Shown one piece after another: positions 22,858 to 33,901 of a stretch of 64,000 nt of DNA (position 1 is the first letter of the stretch; every line of letters begins with the position of its first letter). This DNA is from Panorpa germanica (taxonomy: Eukaryota > Arthropoda > Insecta > Mecoptera > Panorpidae). The translations under genes and the position numbers were made by a program. The stretch covers positions 248,001 to 312,000 of the forward strand of contig OY783220.1 in assembly GCA_963678705.1 (NCBI GenBank), in the 5' to 3' direction. Below the pieces are notes generated by a model, which did not search any database, had not been told where the DNA came from, and worked only from the letters and a program-made list of their open reading frames with translations.

Positions 22858-23559
22858 ATGAAGTTTATAAAGCAAAAAGAAACTCTTTCTGTAAAAAATA
22901 TTGATAATCAAAGTAATAATTACACTAATAATTCAAAACATGGATCAATATTACCAAATGACATTAGATGCATTATTTGTGGACCTTCAAACTGTGGAAA
23001 AACTAATGTTATGTTTAATCTAATTGAACATCCAAATGGGTTGCGATTTAAAAATATATACATTTATTCAAAATCTTTATATCAACCAAAATATAAAATA
23101 TTACAACAAATTATGAAGAATATTAATGGTATGGGATACTATACATACACTGACAATGAAGAGATTATTAGACCTGAAGATGCTAGCCCAAATTCTATAT
23201 TCATATTTGATGATGTTGCTTGCGATAAACAAAATAATATTCGAAATTTTTTTAGCATGGGCCGTCATAATTTGATAGACTCTTTCTATTTATGTCAGAC
23301 TTACAGCAAAATTCCAAAGCAATTAATACGGGATAATACTAATTTTATTATATTATTCAAGCAAGATGACTTAAATTGAAAGCATATATATGATGATCAT
23401 GTTAACTTTGACTTTCCAAGTTTTCTAGAGTTTAAACAAGTTTGTAATTTATGTTGGGATTCAAATAAATATTCCTTTATGGTAATAGATAAAAATAGTG
23501 ACTTAAATAACGGGCGATACAGAAAAGGATTTGATATGTTTTTAGATATAACCAAGTAA
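22858..23559 (+). pseudogene. A32/FtsK-like DNA packaging ATPase (left arm, one in-frame stop)
   Basis: Starts MKFIKQKETLSVKNID. Walker A is CIICGPSNCGKTNVM (~39-53), followed by NGLRFKNIYIYSKSLYQPKY, a signature of Polinton/adintovirus ATPases. Walker B is SIFIFDDVACDKQ (~117-129), and the sensor-like SMGRHNLIDSFYLCQTY follows. The frame has a TGA at 23,377-23,379 and then continues with conserved-looking sequence to a TAA at 23,557-23,559, ~233 codons in all, the usual family size. In related elements it pumps the DNA genome into a capsid, but no capsid gene is visible here. The same TGA occurs in the right arm. PolB follows directly. Confidence 0.85.
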
Positions 23560-23576
23560 TCTTTACAATAATATTT

Positions 23577-26021
23577 GTGATATATGGAGATTTTGAAACA
23601 TTATTAAAATCCATTAGTACTTGTTATCCTGAAACTAATACATCATTTTCAAATAATATTCAAATTCATGAACCATATTCTTTTGCTTATTATATTAAAT
23701 GTTCCTTTAATGATTCCTTAAGTAAGTTTGTTACGTACAGAGGTATTAATTGCGTTAAAGTATTTATTGAAACAATAACTGAAGACGCTAAACAAATTTA
23801 TAAAGTCTTAAATAAAGTGAAGCCTTTAAATAAATTATCTGATTGGCAAAAACAGGAATATGATGAAGCTTCTATTTGCCATATTTGTGAAGGTATCCTC
23901 AATGGTGATAAAGTGTTAGATCATTGTCACTTAACTGGTAATTACCGAGGAGCTGCTCATAATCATTGCAATTTAAAATTTACAATTCCAAAGTTTATAC
24001 CTGTCATATTCCATAACTTAAGTAATTACGATAGCCATATAATTGTAAAAGAATTAGGTAATGATAGTGAAAAAATTGAAGTTATTCCATAAAATAAGGA
24101 AAAGTATATATCTTTTACGAAACATATTTTGGTGGAATCAAAAGTCGATAAAAATGATAAAGTTCATAACTGCTATATTAAACTTAGATTTATTGATTCT
24201 TTACGATTTATGCATTCTAGTTTAGAAACACTTGCAAAAAATTTATCATCAGAACAATTTTTCGAATTAAAAAAATTCTATCCGAATGAAAATCATTTTA
24301 ATTTATTAAAACGTAAAGGTGTATTTCCTTTTGAATATGTAAATAGTAGGGATATGCTTAATGAATCTGACTTGCCATCTCAAAATAATTTTTATAGCTC
24401 ACTTAATGGCTGTAATATATCTGACGATGATTACAATCATGCCAAAATGGTTTGGTATGCATTTGAAATGAAAACATTGGGGGAATATTCAGACTTATAT
24501 TTAAAGATCGATGTTCTGTTGTTAACAGATATTTTTGAAAATTTTCGAGATGTGTGCTATAAAACATATAATTTAGATCCCTGTCAATATTATACAGCAC
24601 CAGGACTTTTTTGGGATGCTATGTTAAAGTATACAAGTATTGAATTAGAACTTTTAACAGATATTGATATGTTACATTTTATTAAAAAAGGTATAAGAGG
24701 TGGAATTTCACAATGCTCTCACAGACATGGAATTGCAAATAATAAATATATGTCCAATTATGATTCAAATAAAGATTCTCAATATTTAATGTATTGGGAT
24801 GCAAATAACTTATATGGTTGGGCTATGAGTCAATATTTACCACATGAGGGATTTAAATGGTTAGATACATATAAATTACAAACATTTAATGTAGAAGCTA
24901 TTGAAGATAACTCAGATGTTGGTTATATATTAGAAGTCGATTTAAGATATCCTAATTATTTGCACGATGAACACAATGATCTACCTTTCTGTGCTGAAAA
25001 TATTAAACCACCTTGCATTAAAACAAATGACGTTAAATTAATACCAAATCTAAATAACAAGTATAATTATGTGCTTCACTATAGATCGTTAAAGCAATGT
25101 CTTAAAAATAATCTGAAAATAGATAAAATTCATAGAATTTTGGAATTTAAACAGTCTGATTGGTTAAAAAGTTATATTGATCTAAATACATTAAAAAGAA
25201 AGAACTCTGCAAATACATTTGAGAAAGACTTTTTTAAATTAATGAATAATTCAGTTTATGGGAAAACAATGGAGAATGTAGATAAACGTGTCGATGTAAA
25301 GTTAATAACTCATTGGGATAATATAGGACATAAAATGGGTGCTAATACACTTATAAGTAAACCAAACTATCATAGTTGTTCTATATTTCATGAAAACTTA
25401 GTTGCTATTCAAATGCAAAAACTTAAAGTTTTTTATAATAAACCATTGTATTTAGGATTAAGTGTACTTGATATATCAAAAACTTTAATTTACGATTTTC
25501 ATTATGAATTCATCAAAAAAGTCTATAAAGGTAATGCTAATATGTTGTATACAGATACAGATACATTAATATACCAAATTAAAACAGATGATATATATGA
25601 CGATATTAAGTGTAATCTAGATAAATTTGATACATCTAATTATCCATTTAATAATGAATTTTCATTACCTTTAATGAACAAAGCTAAATTAGGCTTAATG
25701 AAAGATGTATGCGCGGGTAGTATAATTTGGGAGTTTGTTGGGTTAAGGTCAAAAATGTATGCAATTAATATTGAGGGTTCATGCACAGCTAAAGCAAAAG
25801 GAATTAAGAAAAATATTGTAAACAAATTCAATATTAAAGATTATGTAAATTGTTTATCTCAGGATAACATATTATTGATCACAATGAATACCTTTAAATC
25901 GATTAAGCATACAATTTATACTCAAATGATAAGTAAAGTAGGTCTTAGTGGAAATGATAATAAAAGATATGTATTAACTGATGGTATAAGTACTTTAGCA
26001 CATGAACATTATAAAATTTAG
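23577..26021 (+). pseudogene. Protein-primed type DNA polymerase B (left arm, one in-frame stop)
   Basis: An 815-codon frame with one internal TAA at 24,090-24,092. Exonuclease motif I is YGDFETLL at the very start. A zinc-like segment CHICEG...DHCHLTGNYRGAAH and FHNLSNYDSHIIVKELG follow, the latter carrying a second exonuclease Asp. Polymerase motif A is YWDANNLYGWAMSQYLP, motif B KLMNNSVYGKTMENVD, and motif C YTDTDTLIY, where the right arm has the usual YTDTDS. The C-terminus KRYVLTDGISTLAHEHYKI looks complete. The frame lacks an N-terminal region before ExoI and has no clear ATG, so it is N-truncated or starts in another frame. The motifs match the PolB of Polintons/adintoviruses. Confidence 0.9.
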
Positions 26022-26594
26022 TACTAATTTTAAGTTAAGTTTAAGTTTTGTATAAATTTATATCTGTTTTAGTTAAGATAATTAAAATGTATATTTATAT
26101 AACAATTTAAAAATAGCATATTTGTAAACAAATAATAATATATAAACACAAACCATTGAGTTTTATTATTATAAGATTTAATGTTTTAATACATCCATAT
26201 AAAATAAGATACATATATTTTATTAGTAATGTTTTGTTATATATAATTCTTATATGATTAACACTGGTCATAAGAGCTCTAATATATATGCATAGACATA
26301 TTAATGTATGAGTATGCGTACATAAACTGCATGACAATTGTATACGTTATATGCAGGAGCAGTACCCAAATCAATTCATTAGTGAATGCAGGCATGTCAA
26401 AAAACCAATATTTCATTTATTATTATCATACCAACGTAATGGGAATGTAACTTGGAATATTGGAATAGTGGTGTAGGTTAGGTTACACACCCGCGGAGCG
26501 AGATTTAGTTTAGAGCCCAAACCCAGGCCCAGACCCCTACCCGGGCCACCCCACTTGGGTCCGCACCAGGACCCCCCGCCCCAATCTGTACCCT
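26022..26594. other. Left inner non-coding region, GC-rich near the centre
   Basis: AT-rich after PolB, then a GC-rich stretch (26,490-26,590) beginning GTAGGTTAGGTTACAC, with many C-runs. Mirrored at 27,440-28,000. Confidence 0.6.
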
Positions 26595-26648
26595 CTCTTT
26601 CTCTCTCTGTGCCTGTCTCTGTAGCTGTCTCTCTAGCTGTCTCTCTAG

Positions 26649-26705
<57 letters not shown>

Positions 26706-26745
26706 GCTATCTCTCTTTCTCTCTCTATCTCTGTTTGTCTATCTA
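26595..26745. repeat. (CT)n microsatellite, left of centre
   Basis: Long CT dinucleotide tract with TAGCTGT/TAGCTAT interruptions. The inverted counterpart is the (GA)n at 27,300-27,432. Confidence 0.9.
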
Positions 26746-26827
26746 GCTGTGGGTCTGGGCTCTAAACTGCCTAAGATTGTGGTTTTTTAAGTCAGTCAAC
26801 ATTGTGACATACAAACTTTAAATAGTT

Positions 26828-27023
26828 CGAACGTAACTTGAACGTAATGGGAACGTAACTTGAACGTAATTCAACGTAACTTGAACGTAATGGGAACGTA
26901 ACTTGAACGTAATGGGAACGTAACTTGAACGTAATTCAACGTAACTTGAACGTAATGGGAACGTAACTTGAACGTAATGGGAACGTAACTTGAACGTAAT
27001 GGGAACGTAACTTGAACGTAATT
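26828..27023 (+). repeat. Central iteron array, left half
   Basis: About 18 units of ~11 bp alternating GAACGTAACTT with GAACGTAATGG or GAACGTAATTC. ACGTAA recurs about once per helical turn. Confidence 0.9.
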
Positions 27024-27039
27024 CTAAAATAAATACTCT
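27024..27039. other. Symmetry centre of the palindrome
   Basis: A 16-bp spacer (CTAAAATAAATACTCT) between the two inverted iteron arrays. It is short enough to form a hairpin loop if the arms ever fold. Confidence 0.7.
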
Positions 27040-27219
27040 ACGTTACGTTACGTTCAAGTTACGTTCCCATTACGTTCAAGTTACGTTGAATTACGTTCAA
27101 GTAACGTTCCCATTACGTTCAAGTTACGTTCCCATTACGTTCAAGTTACGTTCCCATTACGTTCAAGTTACGTTGAATTACGTTCAAGTTACGTTCCCAT
27201 TACGTTCAAGTTACGTTCG
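27040..27219 (-). repeat. Central iteron array, right half
   Basis: Reverse complement of the left array with about 16 units (CATTACGTTC, AAGTTACGTTC). Slightly shorter than the left half, so the arrays have gained or lost units. Confidence 0.9.
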
Positions 27220-27299
27220 AACTATTTAAAGTTTGTATGTCACAATGTTGACTGACTTAAAAAACCACAATCTTAGGCAGTTTAGAGCCCAGACCCACA

Positions 27300-27341
27300 G
27301 CTAGATAGACAAACAGAGATAGAGAGAGAAAGAGAGATAGC

Positions 27342-27388
<47 letters not shown>

Positions 27389-27432
27389 CTAGAGAGACAG
27401 CTAGAGACAGGCACAGAGAGAGAAAGAGAGGG
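27300..27432. repeat. (GA)n microsatellite, right of centre
   Basis: Mirror of the left (CT)n tract; slightly shorter. Confidence 0.9.
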
Positions 27433-28001
27433 TACAGATTGGGGCGGGGGGTCCTGGTGCGGACCCGGGTGGGGTGGCCCGGGTAGGGGTCTGGGCCTGG
27501 GTTTGGGCTCTAAACTAAATCTCGCTCCGCGGGTGTGTAACCTAACCTACACCACTATTCCAATATTCCAAGTTACATTCCCATTACGTTGGTATGATAA
27601 TAAGAAATGAAATATTGGTTTTTTGACATGCCTGCATTCACTAATGAATTGATTTTGGTACTGCTCCTGCATATAACGTATACAATTGTCATCCAGTTTA
27701 TGTACGCATACTCATACATTAATATGTCTATGCATATATATTAGAGCTCTCATGACCAGTGTTAATCATATAAGAATTATATATAACAAAACATTACTAA
27801 TAAAATATGTGTATCTTATTTTATATGGATGTATTAAAACATTAAATCTTATAATAATAAAACTCAATGGTTTGTGTTTATATATTATTATTTGTTTACA
27901 AATATGCTATTTTTAAATTGTTATATAAATATACATTTTAATTATCCTAACTAAAACAGATATAAATTTATACAAAACTTAAACTTAACTTAAAATTAGT
28001 A
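27433..28001. other. Right inner non-coding region
   Basis: Inverted counterpart of 26,022-26,594, GC-rich then AT-rich up to the PolB stop codon. The short open frame at 27,686-27,916 has a mirror-image copy in the left arm and no recognisable domain. Confidence 0.6.
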
Positions 28002-30440
28002 CTAAATTTTATAATGTTCATGTGCTAAAGTACTTATACCATCAGTTAATACATATCTTTTATTATCATTTCCACTAAGACCTACTTTACTTATCATTTG
28101 AGTATAAATTGTATGCTTAATCGATTTAAAGGTATTCATTGTGATCAATAATATGTTATCCTGAGATAAACAATTTACATAATCTTTAATATTGAATTTG
28201 TTTACAATATTTTTCTTAATTCCTTTTGCTTTAGCTGTGCATGAACCCTCAATATCAATTGCATACATTTTTGACCTTAACCCAACAAACTCCCAAATTA
28301 TACTACCCGCGCATACATCTTTCATTAAGCCTAATTTAGCTTTGTTCATTAAAGGTAATGAAAATTCATTATTAAATGGATAATTAGATGTATCAAATTT
28401 ATCTAGATTACACTTAATATCGTCATATATATCATCTGCTTTAATTTGATATATTAATGAATCTGTATCTGTATACAACAATTTAGCATTACCTTTATAG
28501 ACTTTTTTGATGAAATCATAATGAAAATCGTATATTAAAGTTTTTGATATATCAAGTACACTTAATCCTAAATACAATGGTTTATTATAAAAAACTTTAA
28601 GTTTTTGCATTTGAATAGCAACTAAGTTTTCATGAAATATAGAACAACTATGATAGTTTGGTTTACTTATAAGTGTATTAGCACCCATTTTATGTCCTAT
28701 ATTATCCCAATGAGTTATTAACTTTACATCGACACGTTTATCTACATTCTCCATTGTTTTCCCATAAACTGAATTATTCATTAATTTAAAAAAGTCTTTC
28801 TCAAATGTATTTGCAGAGTTCTTTCTTTTTAATGTATTTAGATCAATATAACTTTTTAACCAATCAGACTGTTTAAATTCCAAAATTCTATGAATTTTAT
28901 CTATTTTCAGATTATTTTTAAGACATTGCTTTAACGATCTATAGTGAAGCACATAATTATACTTGTTATTTAGATTTGGTATTAATTTAACGTCATTTGT
29001 TTTAATGCAAGGTGGTTTAATATTTTCAGCACAGAAAGGTAGATCATTGTGTTCATCGTGCAAATAATTAGGATATCTTAAATCGACTTCTAATATATAA
29101 CCAACATCTGAGTTATCTTCAATAGCTTCTACATTAAATGTTTGTAATTTATATGTATCTAACCATTTAAATCCCTCATGTGGTAAATATTGACTCATAG
29201 CCCAACCATATAAGTTATTTGCATCCCAATACATTAAATATTGAGAATCTCTATTTGAATCATAATTGGACATATATTTATTATTTGCAATTCCATGTCT
29301 GTGAGAGCATTGTGAAATTCCACCTCTTATACCTTTTTTAATAAAATGTAACATATTAATATCTGTTAAAAGTTCTAATTCAATACTTGTATACTTTAAC
29401 ATAGCATCCCAAAAAAGTCCTGGTGCTGTATAATATTGACAGGGATCTAAATTATATGTTTTATAGCACACATCTCGAAAATTTTCAAAAATATCTGTTA
29501 ACAACAGAACATCGATCTTTAAATATAAGTCTGAATATTCCCCCAATGTTTTCATTTCAAATGCATACCAAACCATTTTGGCATGATTGTAATCATCGTC
29601 AGATATATTACAGCCATTAAGTGAGCTATAAAAATTATTTTGAGATGGCAAGTCAGATTCATTCAGCATATCCCTACTATTTACATATTCAAAAGGAAAT
29701 ACACGTTTTAATAAATTAAAATGATTTTCATTCGGATAGAATTTTTTTAATTCGAAAAATTGTTCTGATAATAAATTTTTTGCAAGTGTTTCTAAACTAG
29801 AATGCATAAATCGTAAAGAATCAATAAATCTAAGTTTAATATAGCAGTTATGAACTTTATCATTTTTATCGACTTTTGATTCCACCAAAATATGTTTCGT
29901 AAAAGATATATACTTTTCCTTATTTTATGGAATAACTTCAATTTTTTCACTATCATTACCTAATTCTTTTACAATTATATGGCTATCGTAATTACTTAAG
30001 TTATGGAATATGACAGGTATAAACTTTGGAATTGTAAATTTTAAATTGCAATGATTATGAGCAGCTCCTCGGTAATTACCAGTTAAGTGACAATGATCTA
30101 ACACTTTATCACCATTGAGGATACCTTCACAAATATGGCAAATAGAAGCTTCATCATATTCCTGTTTTTGCCAATCAGATAATTTATTTAAAGGCTTCAC
30201 TTTATTTAAGACTTTATAAATTTGTTTAGCGTCTTCAGTTATTGTTTCAATAAATACTTTAACGCAATTAATACCTCTGTACGTAACAAACTTACTTAAG
30301 GAATCATTAAAGGAACATTTAATATAATAAGCAAAAGAATATGGTTCATGAATTTGAATATTATTTGAAAATGATGTATTAGTTTCAGGATAACAAGTAC
30401 TAATGGATTTTAATAATGTTTCAAAATCTCCATATATCAC
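28002..30440 (-). pseudogene. Protein-primed type DNA polymerase B (right arm, one in-frame stop)
   Basis: Right-arm counterpart of 23,577-26,021, with the same internal TAA (at 29,925-29,927). Motif C is the canonical YTDTDSLIY here. On the other hand, a 6-bp deletion removes Lys-Gly before VFPFEYV, which the left arm keeps. Other differences are few (for example SNRDS/SNKDS, HYDFIKK/HYEFIKK). Exonuclease motif I, the DHCHLTGNYRGAAH segment and polymerase motifs A and B match the left arm. It ends with HEHYKI, and the N-terminus is missing as in the left arm. Neither arm has an uninterrupted polymerase. Confidence 0.9.
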
Positions 30441-30457
30441 AAATATTATTGTAAAGA

Positions 30458-31159
30458 TTACTTGGTTATATCTAAAAACATATCAAATCCTTTTCTGTAT
30501 CGCCCGTTATTTAAGTCACTATTTTTATCTATTACCATAAAGGAATATTTATTTGAATCCCAACATAAATTACAAACTTGTTTAAACTCTAGAAAACTTG
30601 GAAAGTCAAAGTTAACATGATCATCATATATATGCTTTCAATTTAAGTCATCTTGCTTGAATAATATAATAAAATTAGTATTATCCCGTATTAATTGCTT
30701 TGGAATTTTGCTGTAAGTCTGACATAAATAGAAAGAGTCTATCAAATTATGACGGCCCATGCTAAAAAAATTTCGAATATTATTTTGTTTATCGCAAGCA
30801 ACATCATCAAATATGAATATAGAATTTGGGCTAGCATCTTCAGGTCTAATAATCTCTTCATTGTCAGTGTATGTATAGTATCCCATACCATTAATATTCT
30901 TCATAATTTGTTGTAATATTTTATATTTTGGTTGATATAAAGATTTTGAATAAATGTATATATTTTTAAATCGCAACCCATTTGGATGTTCAATTAGATT
31001 AAACATAACATTAGTTTTTCCACAGTTTGAAGGTCCACAAATAATGCATCTAATGTCATTTGGTAATATTGATCCATGTTTTGAATTATTAGTGTAATTA
31101 TTACTTTGATTATCAATATTTTTTACAGAAAGAGTTTCTTTTTGCTTTATAAACTTCAT
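30458..31159 (-). pseudogene. A32/FtsK-like DNA packaging ATPase (right arm, one in-frame stop)
   Basis: The first 173 residues are the same as in the left arm, with Walker A GPSNCGKT and Walker B SIFIFDDV. The same TGA (30,638-30,640) cuts the frame, with the C-terminal ~60 codons continuing to the stop at 30,458-30,460. The identity of the lesion in both arms means it was present before the arms were last alike. Confidence 0.85.
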
Positions 31160-31230
31160 TGTTTAACCAGGCATGTGTTATAAAGTAATAAAATACGTTT
31201 TAAATATTTAATCTTTATATATGAAAATAT

Positions 31231-31302
31231 TATATGGGAACGTAATTTGAACGTAAACTCAACGTAATGGGAACGTAATTTGAACGTAAATTAAACGTAA
31301 TG
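31231..31302. promoter_or_regulatory. Divergent promoter with 11-bp iterons (right arm)
   Basis: GGGAACGTAATTTGAACGTA-type units mirrored from 22,715-22,786, again running into the ATG of the 121-aa ORF. Confidence 0.6.
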
Positions 31303-31665
31303 GGTTTAAATGATCATGAACAAGTTTCGAAAACGATTTCAAAAGTTGGAGCTATTTTAAAAAAATATAAAGAAAATGAGTGTTTACTAGAAAATCTTAC
31401 TGATGAAGAATTACATTATTTACCGACAGAGTTTTTCTTACATTATATAATGTTCTCTACCGATATTGAACAAAACTGGAACCGGCTTCCAATGTATTTA
31501 AAAGAAAATCAAAATATACAAGGACGTCAATTATGTTACAAACATTATAACAAAGGAAACATACAAAGAGATGGTCCTCCATGTCAAATAAGAAACTGTT
31601 ATGATTGTAATTATATGTTCTATTATGATTCTAATGGATGTAGTTATACCCTAATAAATAAATAA
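31300..31665 (+). CDS. 121-aa Cys-rich protein, opposite strand (right arm)
   Basis: Same frame as the left-arm copy, with four substitutions (Pro/Leu, Arg/Gln, Met/Ile, Leu/Phe). All five Cys of the CYKHYNK...CQIRNCYDC region and the late Cys are kept. The ATG is inside an iteron (GTAATGGG). Intact in both arms, unlike its larger neighbours, either by chance for a short frame or because it is useful. Function unknown. Confidence 0.65.
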   Translation: MGLNDHEQVSKTISKVGAILKKYKENECLLENLTDEELHYLPTEFFLHYIMFSTDIEQNWNRLPMYLKENQNIQGRQLCYKHYNKGNIQRDGPPCQIRNCYDCNYMFYYDSNGCSYTLINK

Positions 31666-31719
31666 ATAAAAGAATTATATACATTTTAAATTTATATATA
31701 TATATTATAAATTAAGTAA

Positions 31720-33240
31720 TTACAACAGTTTTGATATTTCTTCTAATATATACGACATGTTTGAAATTATTATCATTTTTAATAATATATCATTAGAATT
31801 TAACTCTTCACATTCGTAAAATAAAAATTGAGTCAAAATCTCTTTCGAAACACCAATATTTTTATTTTTTAAATACATTACAATACTATTTAAAAATATA
31901 TTATATGTATTAAACAAATCAATTTGCATTTCAGAAAAATGTTTACCAATAGCATTAATATAATCATTTAAAGATAAGAAATGTATTAAATCAAAAATAT
32001 TTAAAAATACTGATATATAAGTTTTACAATTTGATGTAATTGAAATACTATTTGGATTAAATATATTTATTTTATAGTTTGATCCTATTAGAACATTGGA
32101 TGATATAAACAATTGTCCATTAAACATATTAATCAATTGTTGTATGTGCTCTATAAGTTCAAAATAATCACCTAAACTGAATTTTAGCCCCAAAATTGTA
32201 TTTATTGTAAATATAAATTTCTGGTTCAAACTGATTAGTACAATTTAATCCTATTTTGATTGAATACATATCTTCCTTTAATAATATAGGTACTTCATTA
32301 AATAAAAATGGAACTGCTGTTAATTTAGAAGGAGTCAAATTTGTATTAAAATCCTCCTCATTGTTTAAAGAAGTTGTAATTTCTGATATATTCTGTATCT
32401 CAATATCTGCATTTAATGATTCAGTTAATAATTTTTTGATAAGTTATATATATATTCTTGAGCGTTATTGTATAATTTAATTTTAAAAAAGTCTATGCAC
32501 AAAATTTTTATTTCTTGTTCCAACAGTTCCAAGTTTATTTTTGATGATATATGGCTAAAATTATTATTTAAATCAATATGGTTATTTATATTATTTTTAA
32601 TAAAACACTCATAAAAATTAATATTGTGATTTTTATAATTTATACTTTGAGTATCCTTTAACACATTAAACAAATTATTTTGAACTTGATATAAAGATTT
32701 ATCCACTAATTTAGAACACAAATTATAATTTTTTAATGTCACTGTTATACAATGAGATATATTAAGCAAGTTGTCCCAAGATTCTTTCTGTAAATAAACA
32801 GAAGATGATTTAAGTTTTTGTTCATTCAAATATTGATGTGGACATTGTATATTTTCTTCAAGAACCATAGTTGGCTTTTCATAGAAAGTTTGAAAATGTA
32901 TTGTGTAATTTGATAAGGTTATGTGAGGCTGATCTAAATATTCAATTCCTTCAAAATAATTGGAAATGTTGTTTTTATTATTTAACAGGGTATTCCAATC
33001 CTGCTCTGATATAATAACGCCATTTCCATTAACCTTTTCTATTTTCAAAATGGCTTCACATAAATTATTTACTTTAATTCCAACTAATGCTTGTTTTGAT
33101 TTACTGTTATTTAAATAATATAATGATTTTAATAAATATATAGAATCATCATATATTATTTTATAATCGGATTCATCACTATCAAAACTTAACTTTTTAT
33201 TTTTATTAAACATTGGATATGGTTTGTAACGATAAGCCAT
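31720..33240 (-). pseudogene. Unknown ~500-codon ORF (right arm, uninterrupted by copia)
   Basis: Starts MAYRYKPYPMFNKNKK at 33,240. The first frame ends at a TAA at 32,425-32,427. Coding resumes in a second frame for ~80 codons, then in a third for ~150 codons to 31,720. The positions of both breaks match the left arm. Substitutions against the left arm are few (for example EGI/EGS, FYEK/FYKK). The total coding length, about 500 codons, makes it the second-largest gene of the arm. No recognisable domain; I cannot say whether it is structural. Confidence 0.65.
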
Positions 33241-33568
33241 TATTATAAAATGTTTAGTTAAACTTGTTAAAATATTTATTTGTAACTGAAGAAAATATAA
33301 AATATCTACAGCTTATATACTATAATCCCCTCCCTATACTATATTTATTAAAACTTATTTCAAAACCCAACCTTAAATGCATTACTTTTCAGTTCAATAA
33401 TTGTTCTCATATGCTTAATAATCTTACAACAGTTATCCATTTTAAATTATATATTTCAGTTTTAAAATCAAAATATAAATAACAATTGCTTTTAAAAGTT
33501 CATTTATTTATAGAATTTTACATAAAAAAATGCATTAATCACTATGTTATACTTTTACAATTTCGTCA

Positions 33569-33901
33569 TCAGTCTAACACTTGTACAGTTTCATCGTCCG
33601 AGTCTAATATTTCAATAACTTCACTATCACTCTCTAATAAATCTATGATTTCCACATCAGAATCTTCTTCCTGTATTTCAATTTCTTCATGACCTATTAA
33701 TATTTCATCAGCATAACTCTCTATAATTTTCTCGTATGTCTTCTTTTCTTCATCCGTCATATCCTCTGGATCACAGTCATCTATATCAAAATCGTCAGTT
33801 ATATCCTGCACATAATATCTATCTTCACTATCAATGCCGACGCGTATATCCCCCGAATCCAACAACCATGTTACGTCTGGAATATTCTTAAATCCGTTCA
33901 T
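33569..33901 (-). CDS. Acidic 110-aa protein with SUMO-interaction-like motifs (right arm)
   Basis: Predicted protein identical to the left-arm copy at 15,507-15,839, including the SDVEIIDLLESDSEVIEIL region. Intact start and stop. Two identical copies in a decayed element could reflect recent arm homogenisation or constraint. Confidence 0.7.
   Translation of the reverse strand: MNGFKNIPDVTWLLDSGDIRVGIDSEDRYYVQDITDDFDIDDCDPEDMTDEEKKTYEKIIESYADEILIGHEEIEIQEEDSDVEIIDLLESDSEVIEILDSDDETVQVLD

Larger units (their letters stand above)
14828..27023 (+). repeat. Left arm of the palindrome
   Basis: About 7.59 kb after removing copia. It pairs with 27,040-34,580 in reverse complement from the terminal AGTAGGTT to the central iterons. 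Private features are the copia insertion, a changed polymerase motif C, and a TAG in the small Cys/TM frame near 15,130. Confidence 0.9.

Noticed and set aside
26475-26490. Insect telomere repeat (TTAGG)n near the centre
   Set aside because: Only about two degenerate copies (GGTTAGGTTA); too short to mean telomeric origin.
26828-27219. Possible CRISPR-like array
   Set aside because: Units are ~11 bp with no unique spacers, in a eukaryotic mobile element; they are iterons.
23577-30440. Bidnavirus or adenovirus insertion
   Set aside because: The polymerase motifs and the neighbouring A32-like ATPase plus the 6-bp duplication fit Polinton/adintovirus-type elements better. No parvovirus-type or adenovirus structural gene is seen.
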